In this document: positions 36,296 through 45,800 of the stretch, piece after piece
How positions within the stretch are numbered: position 1 is the stretch's first letter
Layout: each line of letters opens with the position of its first letter
DNA from: Pisaster brevispinus
Taxonomy: Eukaryota; Echinodermata; Asteroidea; Forcipulatida; Asteriidae
Assembly (NCBI GenBank): GCA_023634235.1
Contig: JAMKCF010000080.1
Location: forward strand, 124,001-188,000
DNA: 64,000 nt
Direction of reading: 5' to 3'
Position numbers and translations under genes: made by a program
The notes under the pieces: model-generated
Seen by the model: only the letters and a program-made list of their open reading frames with translations
Told to the model about the DNA's origin: nothing
Databases searched by the model: none

Positions 36296-36401
36296 ACAGC
36301 AACAACAACAACAACTTACAGCCAAGACAAAGATCTGTCTGACAGAGTAACAAGATGAGGATGACACACATCCAGATACTTGTGATAAACCCCATCTTCA
36401 T
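22248..36401 (-). CDS. Ig-TIR transmembrane receptor (IL-1R-like)
   Basis: Coding exons in order: 36401-36320, 35771-35644, 33119-32849, 29875-29597, 28346-28263, 26711-26589, 22726-22248. Every junction has GT-AG and matching phase; the product is about 481 aa. Residues 1-27 are a signal peptide (hydrophobic ILILLLCQ core, then a Cys-rich cleavage region). Ig 1 spans exons 2-3 (ELICEVY, IWWC, LGQYYCVAY). Ig 2 is one exon (LTLSCSVVGYP, VQWEKD, DDAGTYVCIA). Residues 257-277 form the TM helix, followed by a linker of about 55 residues. The TIR domain runs from about 334: LHDVFIHNHSSD (box 1), IVIITSEDYL, and CYFWPRF (box 3, FW at 462-463). The BB-loop region (SEVERPDRSS) is atypical. IL-1R-type receptors signal through MyD88-like adaptors; this one has two Ig domains rather than the usual three. 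The exon 3 acceptor could instead be at 33095. Confidence 0.85.
23543..23660 (+). repeat. tRNA-Leu-like SINE fragment
   Basis: GTGGCCGAGCGGTCAAG (A box) and GTGGGTTCAAGTCCTGG (B box) are recognisable. The downstream part is short and diverged. Confidence 0.5.
23835..24216. mobile_element. Family E element, diverged copy
   Basis: Shares TTTGGTAATTAGTCCCAAA, ACTGACTTGGTAAGAAGCACTG and the region with a GCATGAAACG inverted pair with the intact element at 34079-34476. Ends ..TTTGCCTTTAA. Confidence 0.45.
24354..24507. mobile_element. MITE with TAGACCCC ends
   Basis: TAGACCCCTTGCATATGACG at the left and GCAATGGGGTCTA at the right. The interior contains GCGCCCTCACTGAGG, also seen near 17565-17582 in an older fragment. 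Confidence 0.5.
24815..25083. mobile_element. MITE family A with internal 71-bp tandem duplication
   Basis: Ends GGGCCAAATTTCATAG and CTATGAAATTGGGCCC. A 71-bp block (24890-24960) is repeated directly at 24961-25031 with a single visible difference. Confidence 0.75.
25226..25675. mobile_element. Foldback element with about 120-bp inverted arms
   Basis: The left arm (25226-25346) starts CCTTTTGCCAAGGCC and contains GGACAGCT, CGACTGGAACGGGAGACCA and GAGGGCCTTTTCCAACTTG. The right arm (25550-25675) is its inverted copy with scattered changes and ends GGCCTTGACAAAAGG. The spacer has no coding signal. Confidence 0.6.
25787..26215 (+). repeat. tRNA-Leu-derived SINE, near complete
   Basis: The tRNA-Leu-like head carries GTGGCCGAGCGGATAAGAGC (A box), ACTCAAGCT (CAA in the anticodon position) and GTGGGTTCGAGTCCCGG (B box). 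A body of about 300 bp follows (CTTCGGATGGGACGTAAA, GTGTAACGCACGTAAAAG, GGGGTTCGCCCCGGTG). The tail GCGCCTTGAGCGTCACTG is shared with a LINE end at 44159. Copies: 30585-31013 (-), 44673-44960 (+), plus fragments. Confidence 0.75.
27232..27757 (+). mobile_element. 3' end of a decayed non-LTR retrotransposon (LINE)
   Basis: The open frame 27234-27500 has the ending common to many LINE ORF2 proteins: IDRITKVASKIIG, then DPTHPLHSFIHILPSGR, RTNRFRLSFLPSAIHLFNS and stop. An untranslated tail ends in GAATAAATAAATTGAA and a short TTGAA tandem run (27733-27757). Everything upstream is missing, as expected for 5' truncation. It lies in a gap of the Ig-TIR gene, antisense to it. Confidence 0.7.
27900..28190. 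mobile_element. piggyBac-type MITE, diverged inverted copy of 45778-46383
   Basis: Contains, in inverted order, segments matching 45778-46383 (TTTGTAAAATTGACACTGAACG, TTTTCTGTTGTGTGAGAATG, GCTTGAGTGGTCAAACAATG). It ends GAGAGGG next to TTAA at 28191-28194. The far end is not clear. Confidence 0.45.
28717..29150. mobile_element. piggyBac-type MITE, TTAA on both sides
   Basis: Terminal inverted repeats CCCTAACCCCCATTAG and CTAATGGGGGTTAGGG, 434 bp apart, bordered by TTAA at 28713-28716 and 29151-29154. The interior has repeated AAATGCAACA motifs and no transposase frame. It lies in the intron between the TM and Ig 2 exons of the Ig-TIR gene. Confidence 0.75.
29319..29516. mobile_element. pogo/Tc1-mariner-type MITE, TA target duplication
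   Basis: 198-bp element with perfect ends CAGTCGACTCTCGTTAATAC and GTATTAACGAGAGTCGACTG, flanked by TA on both sides. A CAGT-starting inverted repeat with TA duplication is typical of pogo/Tigger elements. It lies 80 bp from the Ig 2 exon of the Ig-TIR gene. Confidence 0.8.
30585..31013 (-). repeat. tRNA-Leu-derived SINE, near complete
   Basis: Minus-strand copy of the 25787-26215 family: CGTGGCCGAGTGGATAAGATC, GTGGGTTCGAGCCCCGG, CTTCGGATGGGACGTAAAGCC and a tail with GCGCTATACAAATACAATAT. Confidence 0.75.
31096..31368 (-). other. Unexplained open stretch in an Ig-TIR intron
   Basis: Two overlapping minus-strand frames are open here for 60-90 codons. They have balanced base composition, unlike the AT-rich surroundings, and do not match any repeat I see elsewhere in the window. 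No good splice donor follows (GATGTTCAG then gctagt) and I recognise no domain. It could be a lost exon or an old repeat. Confidence 0.25.
31511..32810. mobile_element. 1.3-kb non-autonomous element with long terminal inverted repeats
   Basis: The left end GCGTGGTCCATTTAGGGCCG... and right end ...GGCCCTAAATGGACCGCACGC are inverted copies. The match continues inward (GGTTCGGCAAC / GTTGCCGAACC, CAAACGG / CCGTTTG). No transposase frame is visible. It ends 38 bp from the splice donor of Ig-TIR exon 3 (32849). Confidence 0.7.
33346..33654. repeat. Interspersed repeat family F (Ig-TIR intron)
   Basis: Begins CAGGGCTCGAATTTGACACTGG and ends AATTCTAGCCCTG. Shared inner segments are CTCGGGCCAGTAAACTC and GATCTTCTCTTTAGTGCTT. 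Confidence 0.55.
33788..33900 (-). repeat. tRNA-Asn-like SINE
   Basis: On the minus strand: GGATAGCTCAGTTGGTAGAGC, GTTAATCCGGAGGTCG and GGTTCAAGTCCCGCTTCAG, then TTTTTCTTTGTGC. The 5' GGGCTGG does not pair with the 3' end, so this is a SINE rather than a working tRNA. Confidence 0.65.
34079..34476. mobile_element. Family E element, intact, TTAA-flanked
   Basis: Starts TTAA AGGGCAGGGTGTACTTT and ends AAAGTATACCCTGCCT TTAA, 398 bp including both TTAA borders. A central CAGGCAT / ATGCCTG inverted pair is present. Other copies: 23835-24216, about 20769-20985, and 35840-36086. Confidence 0.65.
35047..35525. repeat. Possible TIR element with repeated AAACCCGA motifs
   Basis: Left side TGTTCAGACAGCG and right side TGTGTCTGAA may be weak inverted ends. 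AAACCCGAT/AAACCCGAA and their complements recur through the block. Low support for boundaries. Confidence 0.35.
35840..36086. mobile_element. Family E fragment (Ig-TIR intron 1)
   Basis: The right end AAGTACACCCTGCCTTTAA matches the end of 34079-34476. The GTGTGCTTTCAGATGCC and CTTTCTCGGATT region is also shared. Confidence 0.5.
36150..36319. repeat. CAG/CAA microsatellite reaching the Ig-TIR exon 1 donor
   Basis: Imperfect (CAG)n/(CAA)n over about 170 bp, with one run of about 11 CAG units. Its upper edge merges with the donor gtaagt at 36319-36314, so intron 1 of the Ig-TIR gene is repeat almost from its first bases. Confidence 0.85.
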
Positions 36402-37811
36402 TGCTCCAGGAGATTGTCAAGTATGAGACGGGAGTGGCAGTGGCATCTATACTCTTTCCTTCAATGTCTTCTTGGTCTTGGTCAGACGGCGTCCTTCCCA
36501 AGTTGCTGCATCCTCTCAGCTCCTTCAAGAGATTGCAACAAGATGAAACTCTAATGAAACATGCTTTGGCAGCGTTCGCCCTATTAACATAATTACCACT
36601 GGTCCACTCTGAGCCAAATGCCAGTTAAATCAACTGAGGACCAGTCAAAAGTCTCCCTGAGCGGTCCGGCTGGCTAGTTCAGTGTTGAAAAGCATCTCTA
36701 TTTCATGTATGTTAAATAACATAAATGTATATGTACACAAGTACAATGTATGAATAGTGAAAAAGCTGGTGGACTAGTCAAATGACAAAGTAACTGGTCC
36801 TACCGACCAGACACTAAAAATGTCGAGGGCAAAACTAAAAATGCTAACTTTGTACCCCGTATGAACATGACAATGTTTCAGTTGATGTGGCCTCGGTCAT
36901 GTCGGCTAGCGGTCAAAAGAGGGTTGCTCATGAATTGGCCCATCCTTCGCACTGCGCTTACTTTACGTATTCCATTGTTTCATCAACATGGCGTCATTGC
37001 ATGAGGTGGTCCATATGAACTTGTCATAAAATTTACATTAGAAAATAGGCCTTCACACTTCGTACATGGTATGGCAGACTAATTGAATCACTGTGAAACA
37101 CCAGTTTACCACATTTGGTGAAACTGAAAGGTAAATACCTATGGTTTTGAAAACAGGAAAAAAAAGCGTCAATGGTCCAATTTTGTTTGGTGCCATGTTG
37201 TCATGACTGGTTTCACAGGCATGACAGGAAGTACATTACAATGTGAGTGTCAACATCGATTCTCTAGATTTGAGCTTGTTACAAGGTAGGCCTACATGTA
37301 CATGTTTGGAAGGAAATGAGCTCTATGTCAGGGACAAAACGCCACATCCCGTACTTACTGTACCTACAACAATGTATAAAGGCCTATTATTAGTAAAAAG
37401 CAGACAAGCAACGATGTACAAAACTGTACAAGTGCAAATGGCCTGTGATAACACTTTTCTTTGTACTGTTTTTCAGTTTTCCAAAGATGCACTTTTATTA
37501 AAACCCTTACAAGTTACAGCCCAAATTCCGTAAAAATCCTATTTGCAAAAGCAACAGGTTCAGAAGGACCTGGGCTGGTGGGCCCATCTGCAGTTTTGCT
37601 ACTTAAGGTTTGCAGACCAGTCCAAACAATTTGGTGTGGAAGACAAGAAAGAGGAAATGGGAGGATTTGGGCCCACACGCTAGCCAACTTGGCTTGTCTG
37701 TCAGTATCAATGTTATTATAAGCACATTCAGGTAATCAACTGAAAATCTGCATGCCTGCAAATGTCTCTCCTTTTTACACATTCCTGGCTACATGCACAG
37801 GTGTAAAGCAG

Positions 37812-38230
37812 CAGGGCTAGAAATAATTAACAGTTTTAACACCGCAGGTCAAGGCCAGTGATTTTAGCCTTGGGCAAGTAAACTCATTAAATAATTATAA
37901 ATTTATAATCAGACAAGTCCGGCAGTGCTTTTCAACTGAATAAAATATCTTTGAAAAACCACTAGTTATGTTCCAGCCTTACATGAGTAACTTTGACTTT
38001 AAAATATATTTCAATTCTGTTGAGTATTAAAGTGTAGGCTACTTTCCCAAGAAAACAATGAGATCAATCTTCTCTTGGCACTTCTTTAAATTAGAACGTC
38101 ATGTTAGACTGTCTCTCTATAGGGCCAGGCCTAGCTTTTTGTCATTTTGGTTCTTGTGTTGAACAGAAAATTCTGGTCCAGAGCTACAGTGTAATGTGTA
38201 CAAGTCCTGTGGTCTTGTGAATTTTCCCTC
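37812..38230. repeat. Interspersed repeat family F
   Basis: Begins CAGGGCTAGAAATAATTAACAG. Inner segments TTGGGCAAGTAAACTC, GATCAATCTTCTCTTGGCACTTC and the GTCCTGTGGTCTTGTGAATTTT end are shared with other copies. Confidence 0.45.
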
Positions 38231-38259
38231 AAGCAGTAGTCTTCATGGTAAGTCATGGT

Positions 38260-38830
38260 ACATGATGTAAGTCAAGTCACAAGTCAAATTTTTGCAAGTC
38301 AAGTCACGAGTCACAAGTCACATAATGTCCGGAAATAAGCCCACCCTCCCATAATGTTGTGACAAACTTAAAAATCAAAAACCTGTTAAACATGTTAAAA
38401 GACCAGTTAATACTAACAAATTCAATCCATGAATCATGCACCCACGTGTCTGCATATTCTCTGCAGTTTTAATGTTCGGCCTTATGACAAAAGCACTCGA
38501 AAGAATCGGGATGTCAACAGCGGCATCGTTGCCGAAGACTTGATATTGCCACATTTTTATTTTAAACAGTAATTGCATTGTTATAAAATAAGATTTGTTC
38601 ATATCAATTTTCAGCTCTCAAGTCAAGTCAAGTCTCAGGTTAGTTGCGATGATCGTAACCCTCCATCCTCCCGACAGTCGCAGACCGTCGGGAGGATGGA
38701 GGGTTACGATCATCGCAACTCAGTCTCAGGTCATATAATTCCCTCAAGTCAAGTCAAGTCACAAGTCAAGTCAAGTCACAAGTCAATGAAATTGACGACT
38801 CGAGTCTGATTCAAGTCCAAGTCAGGGACT
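38260..38830. repeat. Degenerate AAGTC/AAGTCAC simple repeat
   Basis: Blocks of CAAGTCAAGTCAC at 38260-38320, 38618-38636 and 38742-38830 are separated by unrelated DNA and a hairpin insertion. Confidence 0.6.
38642..38720. mobile_element. Perfect 34-bp-arm hairpin flanked by a 10-bp direct repeat
   Basis: The left arm 38642-38675 begins AGTTGCGATGATCGTAACCC. The right arm 38687-38720 is its exact reverse complement, around an 11-nt loop. AGTCTCAGGT occurs directly on both sides (38631-38640 and 38722-38731), as a target duplication would. Confidence 0.7.
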
Positions 38831-40832
38831 CGAGTCAACAACACTGGTCCTGCAGTCCTGGGTTTACCCGTTACTGGGTCTAGCCTTTACCCCAGCCCAG
38901 CCTCTTCATTTCGTTGGACAATGGATTGTAATAATATTTTGTTGGATCATCCGGTTATTTACCAACATTTCAAGCAAGCAATTACTATTACTGTAGTGTT
39001 TACTGTTAGTCTGTAGTAATTTTACTCAAATAACACGCCTGCTACTTTCCACTCCACAAATGTCACTTTCAAATCTAGACATCGTCCTTACTCCTTAGGC
39101 TGGCTTCGCTTGGCAAACAAATAAAATGGGGTGCTTGTGACTCTGTGTCCGACGTGGGGTGTGGTTTGATTGAGCATGTTGTTGGTTAGTGTTTTTTCAG
39201 TGTCACGTCACGCGTCTCACTCATATTCATAATCTGCGACTTGATTGATAAGTTTGCCCCATGCCTCTTGTTGCAACTCGAGCAAAAGCAAAATTTTGCC
39301 TAGGTCCTTTATACGTGCATTTAACTGAACATGTTGTTAAACATATTGAACTTACATTTATTTAGGTCGAATACATCATTTTTATCATGAACTCTGCCTC
39401 TCTGCGGTCTACTCTGTAGCTGTGCTGGATAATGTTGCACCACCAGAAGTCAATAATAAATACACAATGTGTATCTCAAATAGCGCCCTCTCGCAACTTT
39501 GTATTTATTTTCGATTTATTTTCGGGAACGAGCAAGTTCAGTTTAAACTTTAAGTGCACTGTGTGGCAGGAGATTCCGTTGTCATTATGGAAATCTGTCC
39601 CCCCAGCTATTCTGCCCCCATTATATTAGGGCAATCAACGTAGCCTGAAGGAGGATTCAAAAGAGGGCACTATCAGAAGAAGTTTGTGGGCGTACCCACA
39701 CTAAATAAACTCTCATACTTTAGTAACCAATGCTAAAATTAATGCTAAATGATCAAAAATACTCAAAAAATATTTCTCAGTCTCTCAGCCTCTTGAAACC
39801 AATCAGATATCTTTTCAGACAACCAAACTTCAGATTTCTTTTCAATTTTTGACAGGTCAGCCATATTAATTTTTGCCAATTACCCTAGAAAAAAAAACAT
39901 CCTCAAAAATGTGCTCTTTCCCCAAACCAACTCACTGCCAGTTTCCATGAGGCATTCCTCCCATTCCAAATAGTACAAATTTTATAACCTAAATTTATCA
40001 AATCTTCTCAAAAGTTGAAGCACAGAGCCCCAAGATTGTGATACATTGTTATAATTATTACACTATCAATTAGTTGCATGACCCCCAAAATATCATTATT
40101 CAAAAGTTTTTGAGGGCCTATAAATTATGATAATCAGCTTGGCGCGTGAATTTTGGCCTATTTAGTGTGGTGCACACTTGTACACAGTTATAAGCCATAT
40201 CGGCTGAAGGAGGACAGATTTCCTTATGACACCGGAATTGCTTTAAGATAGCCACAACAAACATAAACACGTTTATTTAATGATAAATGCACTTTTGCAA
40301 CAACATTTAAAGCAAGTCCTTCATGGATTTATTTGTTTTTCATAGCGGGAAAATACAAATTTTTAAACGCTTTTCAAACTTTCATCTCACTTTTTTGCAA
40401 AAATTAGGTTAAATTGACGGGTCTAGTTGTAAAAAATTAATAACTCTCAGACAAACACACAAAGAAATCATTTCAAATTACACTTTTCATCTGCAGGGTA
40501 GCTGTTGCCGACAGTCAAAAGGAAAACGCGCTGTTTACTCCAATCAAAAACATATTTTTACAAAATATCAATCACTTAAAATATAGTTTACATGTATACA
40601 TGTATTTTGTATATTTTTTGAACTCGGGAGGCTAGCTGTTTTTCTTTTGGTTTCGGTATATGACACCGGAGGTTTGTAAAAAAAAGCGTGGGGGTGAAGT
40701 ATTCACACAGCTGTACAGGCTGATCAAAGTTTTCCCAGACAAATTATATTTTTGGCTTGTTTGCATTGATATGAGGATGGACTTATAAACAAAAATTTCA
40801 ACATTGTTTTAAAAAATTGTTTAGTTTAACCC

Positions 40833-40921
40833 TTAAAGGAAGGAGAAGAAACTTGGTGAGAGTTCATAATTGCATGTGAAATCACAGGCTTGCTTTGATC
40901 GTGATGACACAGCCCCTTTAA
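40833..40921. mobile_element. Half of a family G MITE
   Basis: Only the right half remains: GGTGAGAGTTCATAATTGCATG, CACAGGCTTGCTTTGATCG, TGACACAGCCCCT, then TTAA. Confidence 0.5.
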
Positions 40922-41420
40922 CTTGAGAGAACCGTGGCGAGAGTTGCAGCTTATCTGACAATGTAGTAAATGCAGGCCGAGTGAAATTAAAAATACTTCT
41001 TAAAGGACAATATCGTGAGCGATTTTCAAATCAAGAAGAAAACAAGCAACATTGATGAAAACATACAAAATTTAATATGAATTAAAAAAAAACTAATGAT
41101 TGTTGTTTAGTCCCGTTTACAACTCAAGAAGTTTTAAATAAGTTGAATTGCCTTTCTACAACTTCATTAAATGTATTTAAGTGTTAACCTTCTTAAAGTT
41201 TCACCAATAAATTATCATCCAAATGAATTTGAGTATAAGGGAATAAAAGAGTGGTGATGAGGTCTTAAACAGCTGTTTAAAACCGGCAGGGTCGTGGCCG
41301 TGCGATAAAGGCCAAAGCCCATGTTAGAGTATAAAGATGTAGCCTCGTCCGCCAAGGCCCCGATCGAAACACACCCCTTACACGTTACCCTGATACGCAA
41401 CCAAAGAGTATAGACCAATC

Positions 41421-41970
41421 CAAGCGCGCTAGTGCTGCACGCCGCGACGCCACTGCCGGGACACTGGCAGTGCAATATTTTGCCCACAAAGACATGGAAA
41501 AATCGTTGTGTTTTAAAATTTTAAAGTGAAATAGGTGTCTTTCTCAAAAATTTTCACGATTTCCCCGACAGGAGAGCATGACATAACGATGTACGGATCA
41601 CTGATCATGAATATTTAGTGCAACTAAACTGACACTGAATCCCTAAAATGGTGCAGACAATAGGTGGGTTTTAGTGAGATACTACACGGAAACTGCCCTG
41701 TCTGGTGTAAAATGTGTCACATCAGCGAAGGTTTATTTGACAGAATTTCAGTATTCATTTTGTTTAGTTTCAAACATTCAATAAGTGTATTCTAATTCAT
41801 TTTGTTAAGCTGTCCTCTCAGGGAAATTGTGTAAACCGCTGAGAAAGACACTTAAATCACAAACAAAGTTTAAAAAGACCACAGTTTTTCTATGTCTTTG
41901 TGTACAAAACCTTGCACTGCCAGCGTCCCAGCAATGGCGGCGCGGCCAGCAGCACTTGCACGTGCGGGCA
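41421..41970. repeat. Spaced inverted repeat (about 80-bp arms)
   Basis: The left arm (41421-41497) contains GCTAGTGCTGCACGCCGCG, ACACTGGCAGTGCAA and CACAAAGACATGG. The right arm (41888-41970) has their inverted counterparts CTATGTCTTTGTG, TTGCACTGCCAGCGT and GGCCAGCAGCACTTGC. The spacer of about 390 bp is AT-rich. Confidence 0.5.
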
Positions 41971-42080
41971 AAAAAAAAAGATCGGTCTCTATTCACTGCT
42001 TAAGTTATTACACTTATGTACATATTGCACTTCTGACTTCACAAATAACAGCATCGGGGACCCTTCCAAGCCATTAGAAA

Positions 42081-42839
42081 GAGGGGGCTCCAAGGTCAAA
42101 TTCAGTTTTGTGTTGCACTCATTTTCCAGTAGATAGCGTCCCCATGAAAGTGGGGGAAAATGACAAGTCGCTAACCTCACATTAAAATGGTGTAGAATAT
42201 CCTTTTATTTGATACCATTTCAGAGTGAAATTTGAAATATGACATCTTCGGACATTAAAAACAAACGGGTCTCTATTTTCCAAAGAAGAAATTTCTGTGC
42301 CAGTCATCTGCTCAAATCCAGTTCCGTTTTGATTGAATATCATCGAAACACTCAGAAATGAACTGACAATTCTCGGTACAAAAGTGTACACACCAAACAT
42401 TTGAAATATTATGACGTCATCGAACACTTTTGGAGTTCGACAAAAATTTCACCTGAAGGGTATCAATCACATCACATTTTACATCATCGCGGTTATAGCA
42501 GAGTCATATCTTTGGATTCCATGACCATTTTTTTCCGACCTTTTTTTCTAGATGAATTTGACTTCAGGAACCATTAAAAAGGAAAATTGGCTCCTATGTA
42601 CCCCGAAAATCATCAAAAATCACTCAATGTTGAATAAAGTGCCTACTTTGGGGCCAATTAACTTAGAAGTTAGATAAGATATCCATCCATCCAACAAGAA
42701 AAAAAAGGTAGGAAAAAAATGGACAAGGAATCCAAAGATATGACCCTACTATTGAGACTTTTTCTCCTATTTCATAAGGACTCTTATCAATTAGAAAATG
42801 AGTGGATCACAAAACTGAGTTTGACCTTGGAGCCCCTCT
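42081..42839. mobile_element. TIR element forming the RBM18 3' flank
   Basis: Left end GAGGGGGCTCCAAGGTCAAA and right end TTTGACCTTGGAGCCCCTC are inverted copies. A second inverted pair lies inside (TTTGGATTCCATGACCATTT and ATGGACAAGGAATCCAAA). It begins 37 bp beyond the RBM18 stop codon, so the 3' UTR is probably made of it. A minus-strand AATAAA lies at 42209-42204. Confidence 0.6.
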
Positions 42840-42875
42840 TTGCACACGTGTTGTTACTGTGCACCTGAACGGGTG

Positions 42876-45800
42876 TCACCTCTTGTCGTACGGCTTGAAG
42901 CGTTTGGTATCAGCTTTCCCTTTGGGTTGTTGGCTTGCAGCCGAATACGTTGGTACGATGTTGAAGTCATTGCTGGCACGCTCCATCTGTCTCAGTTTAC
43001 TCTCGATGGCGCGGATCTTCGCGTCGTTGCTGAATAAAAGTAAAGTACAGGTTCAAATGTATGCCAACATGGCTTCAGAACAAGGTAAACCAAAAATTGG
43101 GCTCAGTTTACAATTGCATTCAAATTGATTTGTATCTAGTAAAATACCATTAAAACTCCTATTGCATATTGCCATAGTGATTTTATTGTGACATCACAGT
43201 TTGCTCTGCCATTAGGATTTTTGTGCATATTTTAAGATGTTCTAATGACAACTCTTTGTGGAAATGAGCCCAACCTTTAGGTAGAGTCTCAAAAATTTGA
43301 ACAGTTAAGAGCGTTCTAACTGGATCAGGTAAGTATTCCAATGCGTGTAGATGGACAGGGCCCAATTTCATGGCTCTGCTTACTGGCTTACCGCCGAAAT
43401 TTCTGCACTAGCTGTGTAGTAACGTTGAGTACGCACGTGCACAAGCAAAGATTCTCTACTTACCCGTGAAATACGCTTGACGTAAGCAAAGAATTCCTTG
43501 CTTCCGTAAGCGCCGATTCTTTGCTTACAGCAAGCAGAGCCATGAAATTCGGCCCTGGTCTGTCAGGCTTGCGCGCTACAGTGATTAAGTTCACTTTTGA
43601 AGCATCCTTGGTTTTATTACCAGAAAGAAATAACAATTAATAACTCTCTTTTGTCTGAGGAACTCAAAATGAAGCGGTACATTGACAGCAATTTAAAAGG
43701 TCGTATCAACAACTGTAGCACCTTGCACCGAGACTCCTTCATCTACATGGCAGCCCCCACTTCAAATCAGCCATGACTAAGGCAAACTAACACCAGTCTT
43801 AAAGGGTCTGTGTTGTCATGATCAAAGAAGGCCTGTGGCTGTTCATGGAATGTTGCACTCATTTCATGGCTCCTCACCAGTCTATATTATGCAGAACTCA
43901 GTATATGCCTACAATCCTCCACGCAGACTAAGGTCATCCGACTCTTCCCCTCTTCAAGTTCCCAGATCCCAACGCTCCTGGGGTGACCGCAGTTTTTTTC
44001 TCATGCTGGCCCTAATCTCTGGAACAGTCTCCCACGTTCCCTTTCGTCAAGCCCCATCAGCTGGTTCTTTCCAAAAAAATTACTCAAAACCTATTTGTTT
44101 ACACTTTAAATCCAAGTTAGTATTTATGTTTATATTGATATGCTTTGCATACTATTGAGCGCCTTGAGCGTCACTGCAAGGGAGTTGTGCTCTATATAAG
44201 AAGCCACTATTAGTACCCAGTTACTTCACGCACACATCCTCCCTCCCTATGGCATCTATGAAAAGCCTGCAAGCTACTGTAACTGAGTGAATGTTCATAA
44301 CTTCATGTACAGCCACAGGCCTGCTTTGATCATGGTGACACAGCTCCTTTCAAACCTATGCAACTCGCTATCACCACAAGGTTTCACTGTTGAATACTGG
44401 ATTAACAAGTGTATGTTTTGTACATGTACCTATTTTTGCACGCCTGTTTCTTTGTGCTTGTGCCGGCCACTGCAGACTGATGACCACCAAAGCTACTTGG
44501 GAGCTTGTCCGGAGCAAGCGTATTCTTGTCTTCTTCAATCTGCTGTTCTTGTGTCTGGTCCCAACAAAAGTCCAAAAACAAATTGAAAATTAGTCTTTTG
44601 ACAATAACTCATTCTTGGGCGATTACTTTCACTCAAAACCAGTACATGTCCTTTTCAAGAAACACATTTGACATGTCGTGGCTGAGCGGTCAAGCACACC
44701 AGACTCAAGATCTGGTGTTTCTGATCAGCAGTGTGTGGGTTCGAGTCCCAGTCTTTGACACTTGTGTCCTTAGGCAAAGGCACTTAACCATTATTGCTCC
44801 GTCCTTCGGATGGCACAGTAAGCCATTGGTCCCGGGTGTTGTGTAATGCATGTAAAAGATCCCAGTACACTTATCGTAAAGAGAAGGGATTTGCCCTGGT
44901 GTTTCTGGCATTGTCTGGCAGCAATATGCGCCACCTCACCTTGGTGAGGTGTGGCATTATGGTTGATTTATCTCATAAAATCATTCTTAACAAGCTCCAC
45001 CAAATTTGAAAAGGGGGGGGGGGAGATTGGGCATCTTCTTCTTTGCTACTTTGAAATTAAAACCCATGTTTGTTTTCAATCTAAACCAATCCTCTACTTT
45101 GTCTTTAAATCATCTTTTCTGTTTGACCGAGCCATAATTTGCACAATTATTCAACCAATGTTTACCTTGTAGCTTGCTGTCTGCGAATGGGCCCATTTCA
45201 CGGCGAGTTTCTTGCTCAGAGCTAGTTTACCATCTAAAGCATGAATGGCATGTTCGGCCTCCTACACGCAAATGAAAACAACTAGGTCAAGATACCTGGG
45301 TTAAGATCAAGTACATTTTTAGCGCCGCTAAAGGGCAAAGAAACAGAAATGGTTCTTATTGAACCATGCCGCCATTGCCACAACAAATCTATTCTAGACC
45401 CGGCACCTCACAGATGTTACAATTCAGGGCCCAATTTCATGGCTCAGCTTACCGTAAGCAAAGAATTGGCGCTTACGGAAGCAGGAAATTCTGTGCTTAC
45501 GTCAAGCGTATGGAGGGAAGTTTTGCTTGTGCATGTGCGTACTCCCAAGTTATAAGGCATTCTTACACAACTAGCGCAGAAATACGGCCTTTGCACAGTG
45601 AGAGCAGAATGATTACCACAAGCGCAGAATTTGGCGGTCTAAAAGCAGGGCCATGAAATTGAATCCAGGAGGTTTACAAACTCTGTGCATCACCAGAAAT
45701 ACAACACTACAGATTTGAACACAATGTGGACTATTTACTTCTCCCTTTGATGATTTGCTTTACATGTACCTCTTTAACCCTTTCGTTACCAAATTGTTTG

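Larger units (their letters stand above)
36402..42075. other. Intergenic region between Ig-TIR 5' end and RBM18 3' end
   Basis: About 5.7 kb without a supportable gene. The Ig-TIR promoter should lie just above 36401. Contents: family F at 37812-38230, AAGTC-type simple repeat (38260-38830) with an embedded hairpin, half of a family G element at 40833-40921, and a spaced inverted repeat at 41421-41970. 39640-40270 and 40930-41200 are AT-rich with nothing recognised. Confidence 0.45.

Noticed and set aside
36099..36401. 100-aa protein with a poly-leucine then poly-cysteine run
   Set aside because: Only the first 27 codons are real (signal peptide exon). The rest is intron 1 CAG/CAA repeat read through the splice donor.
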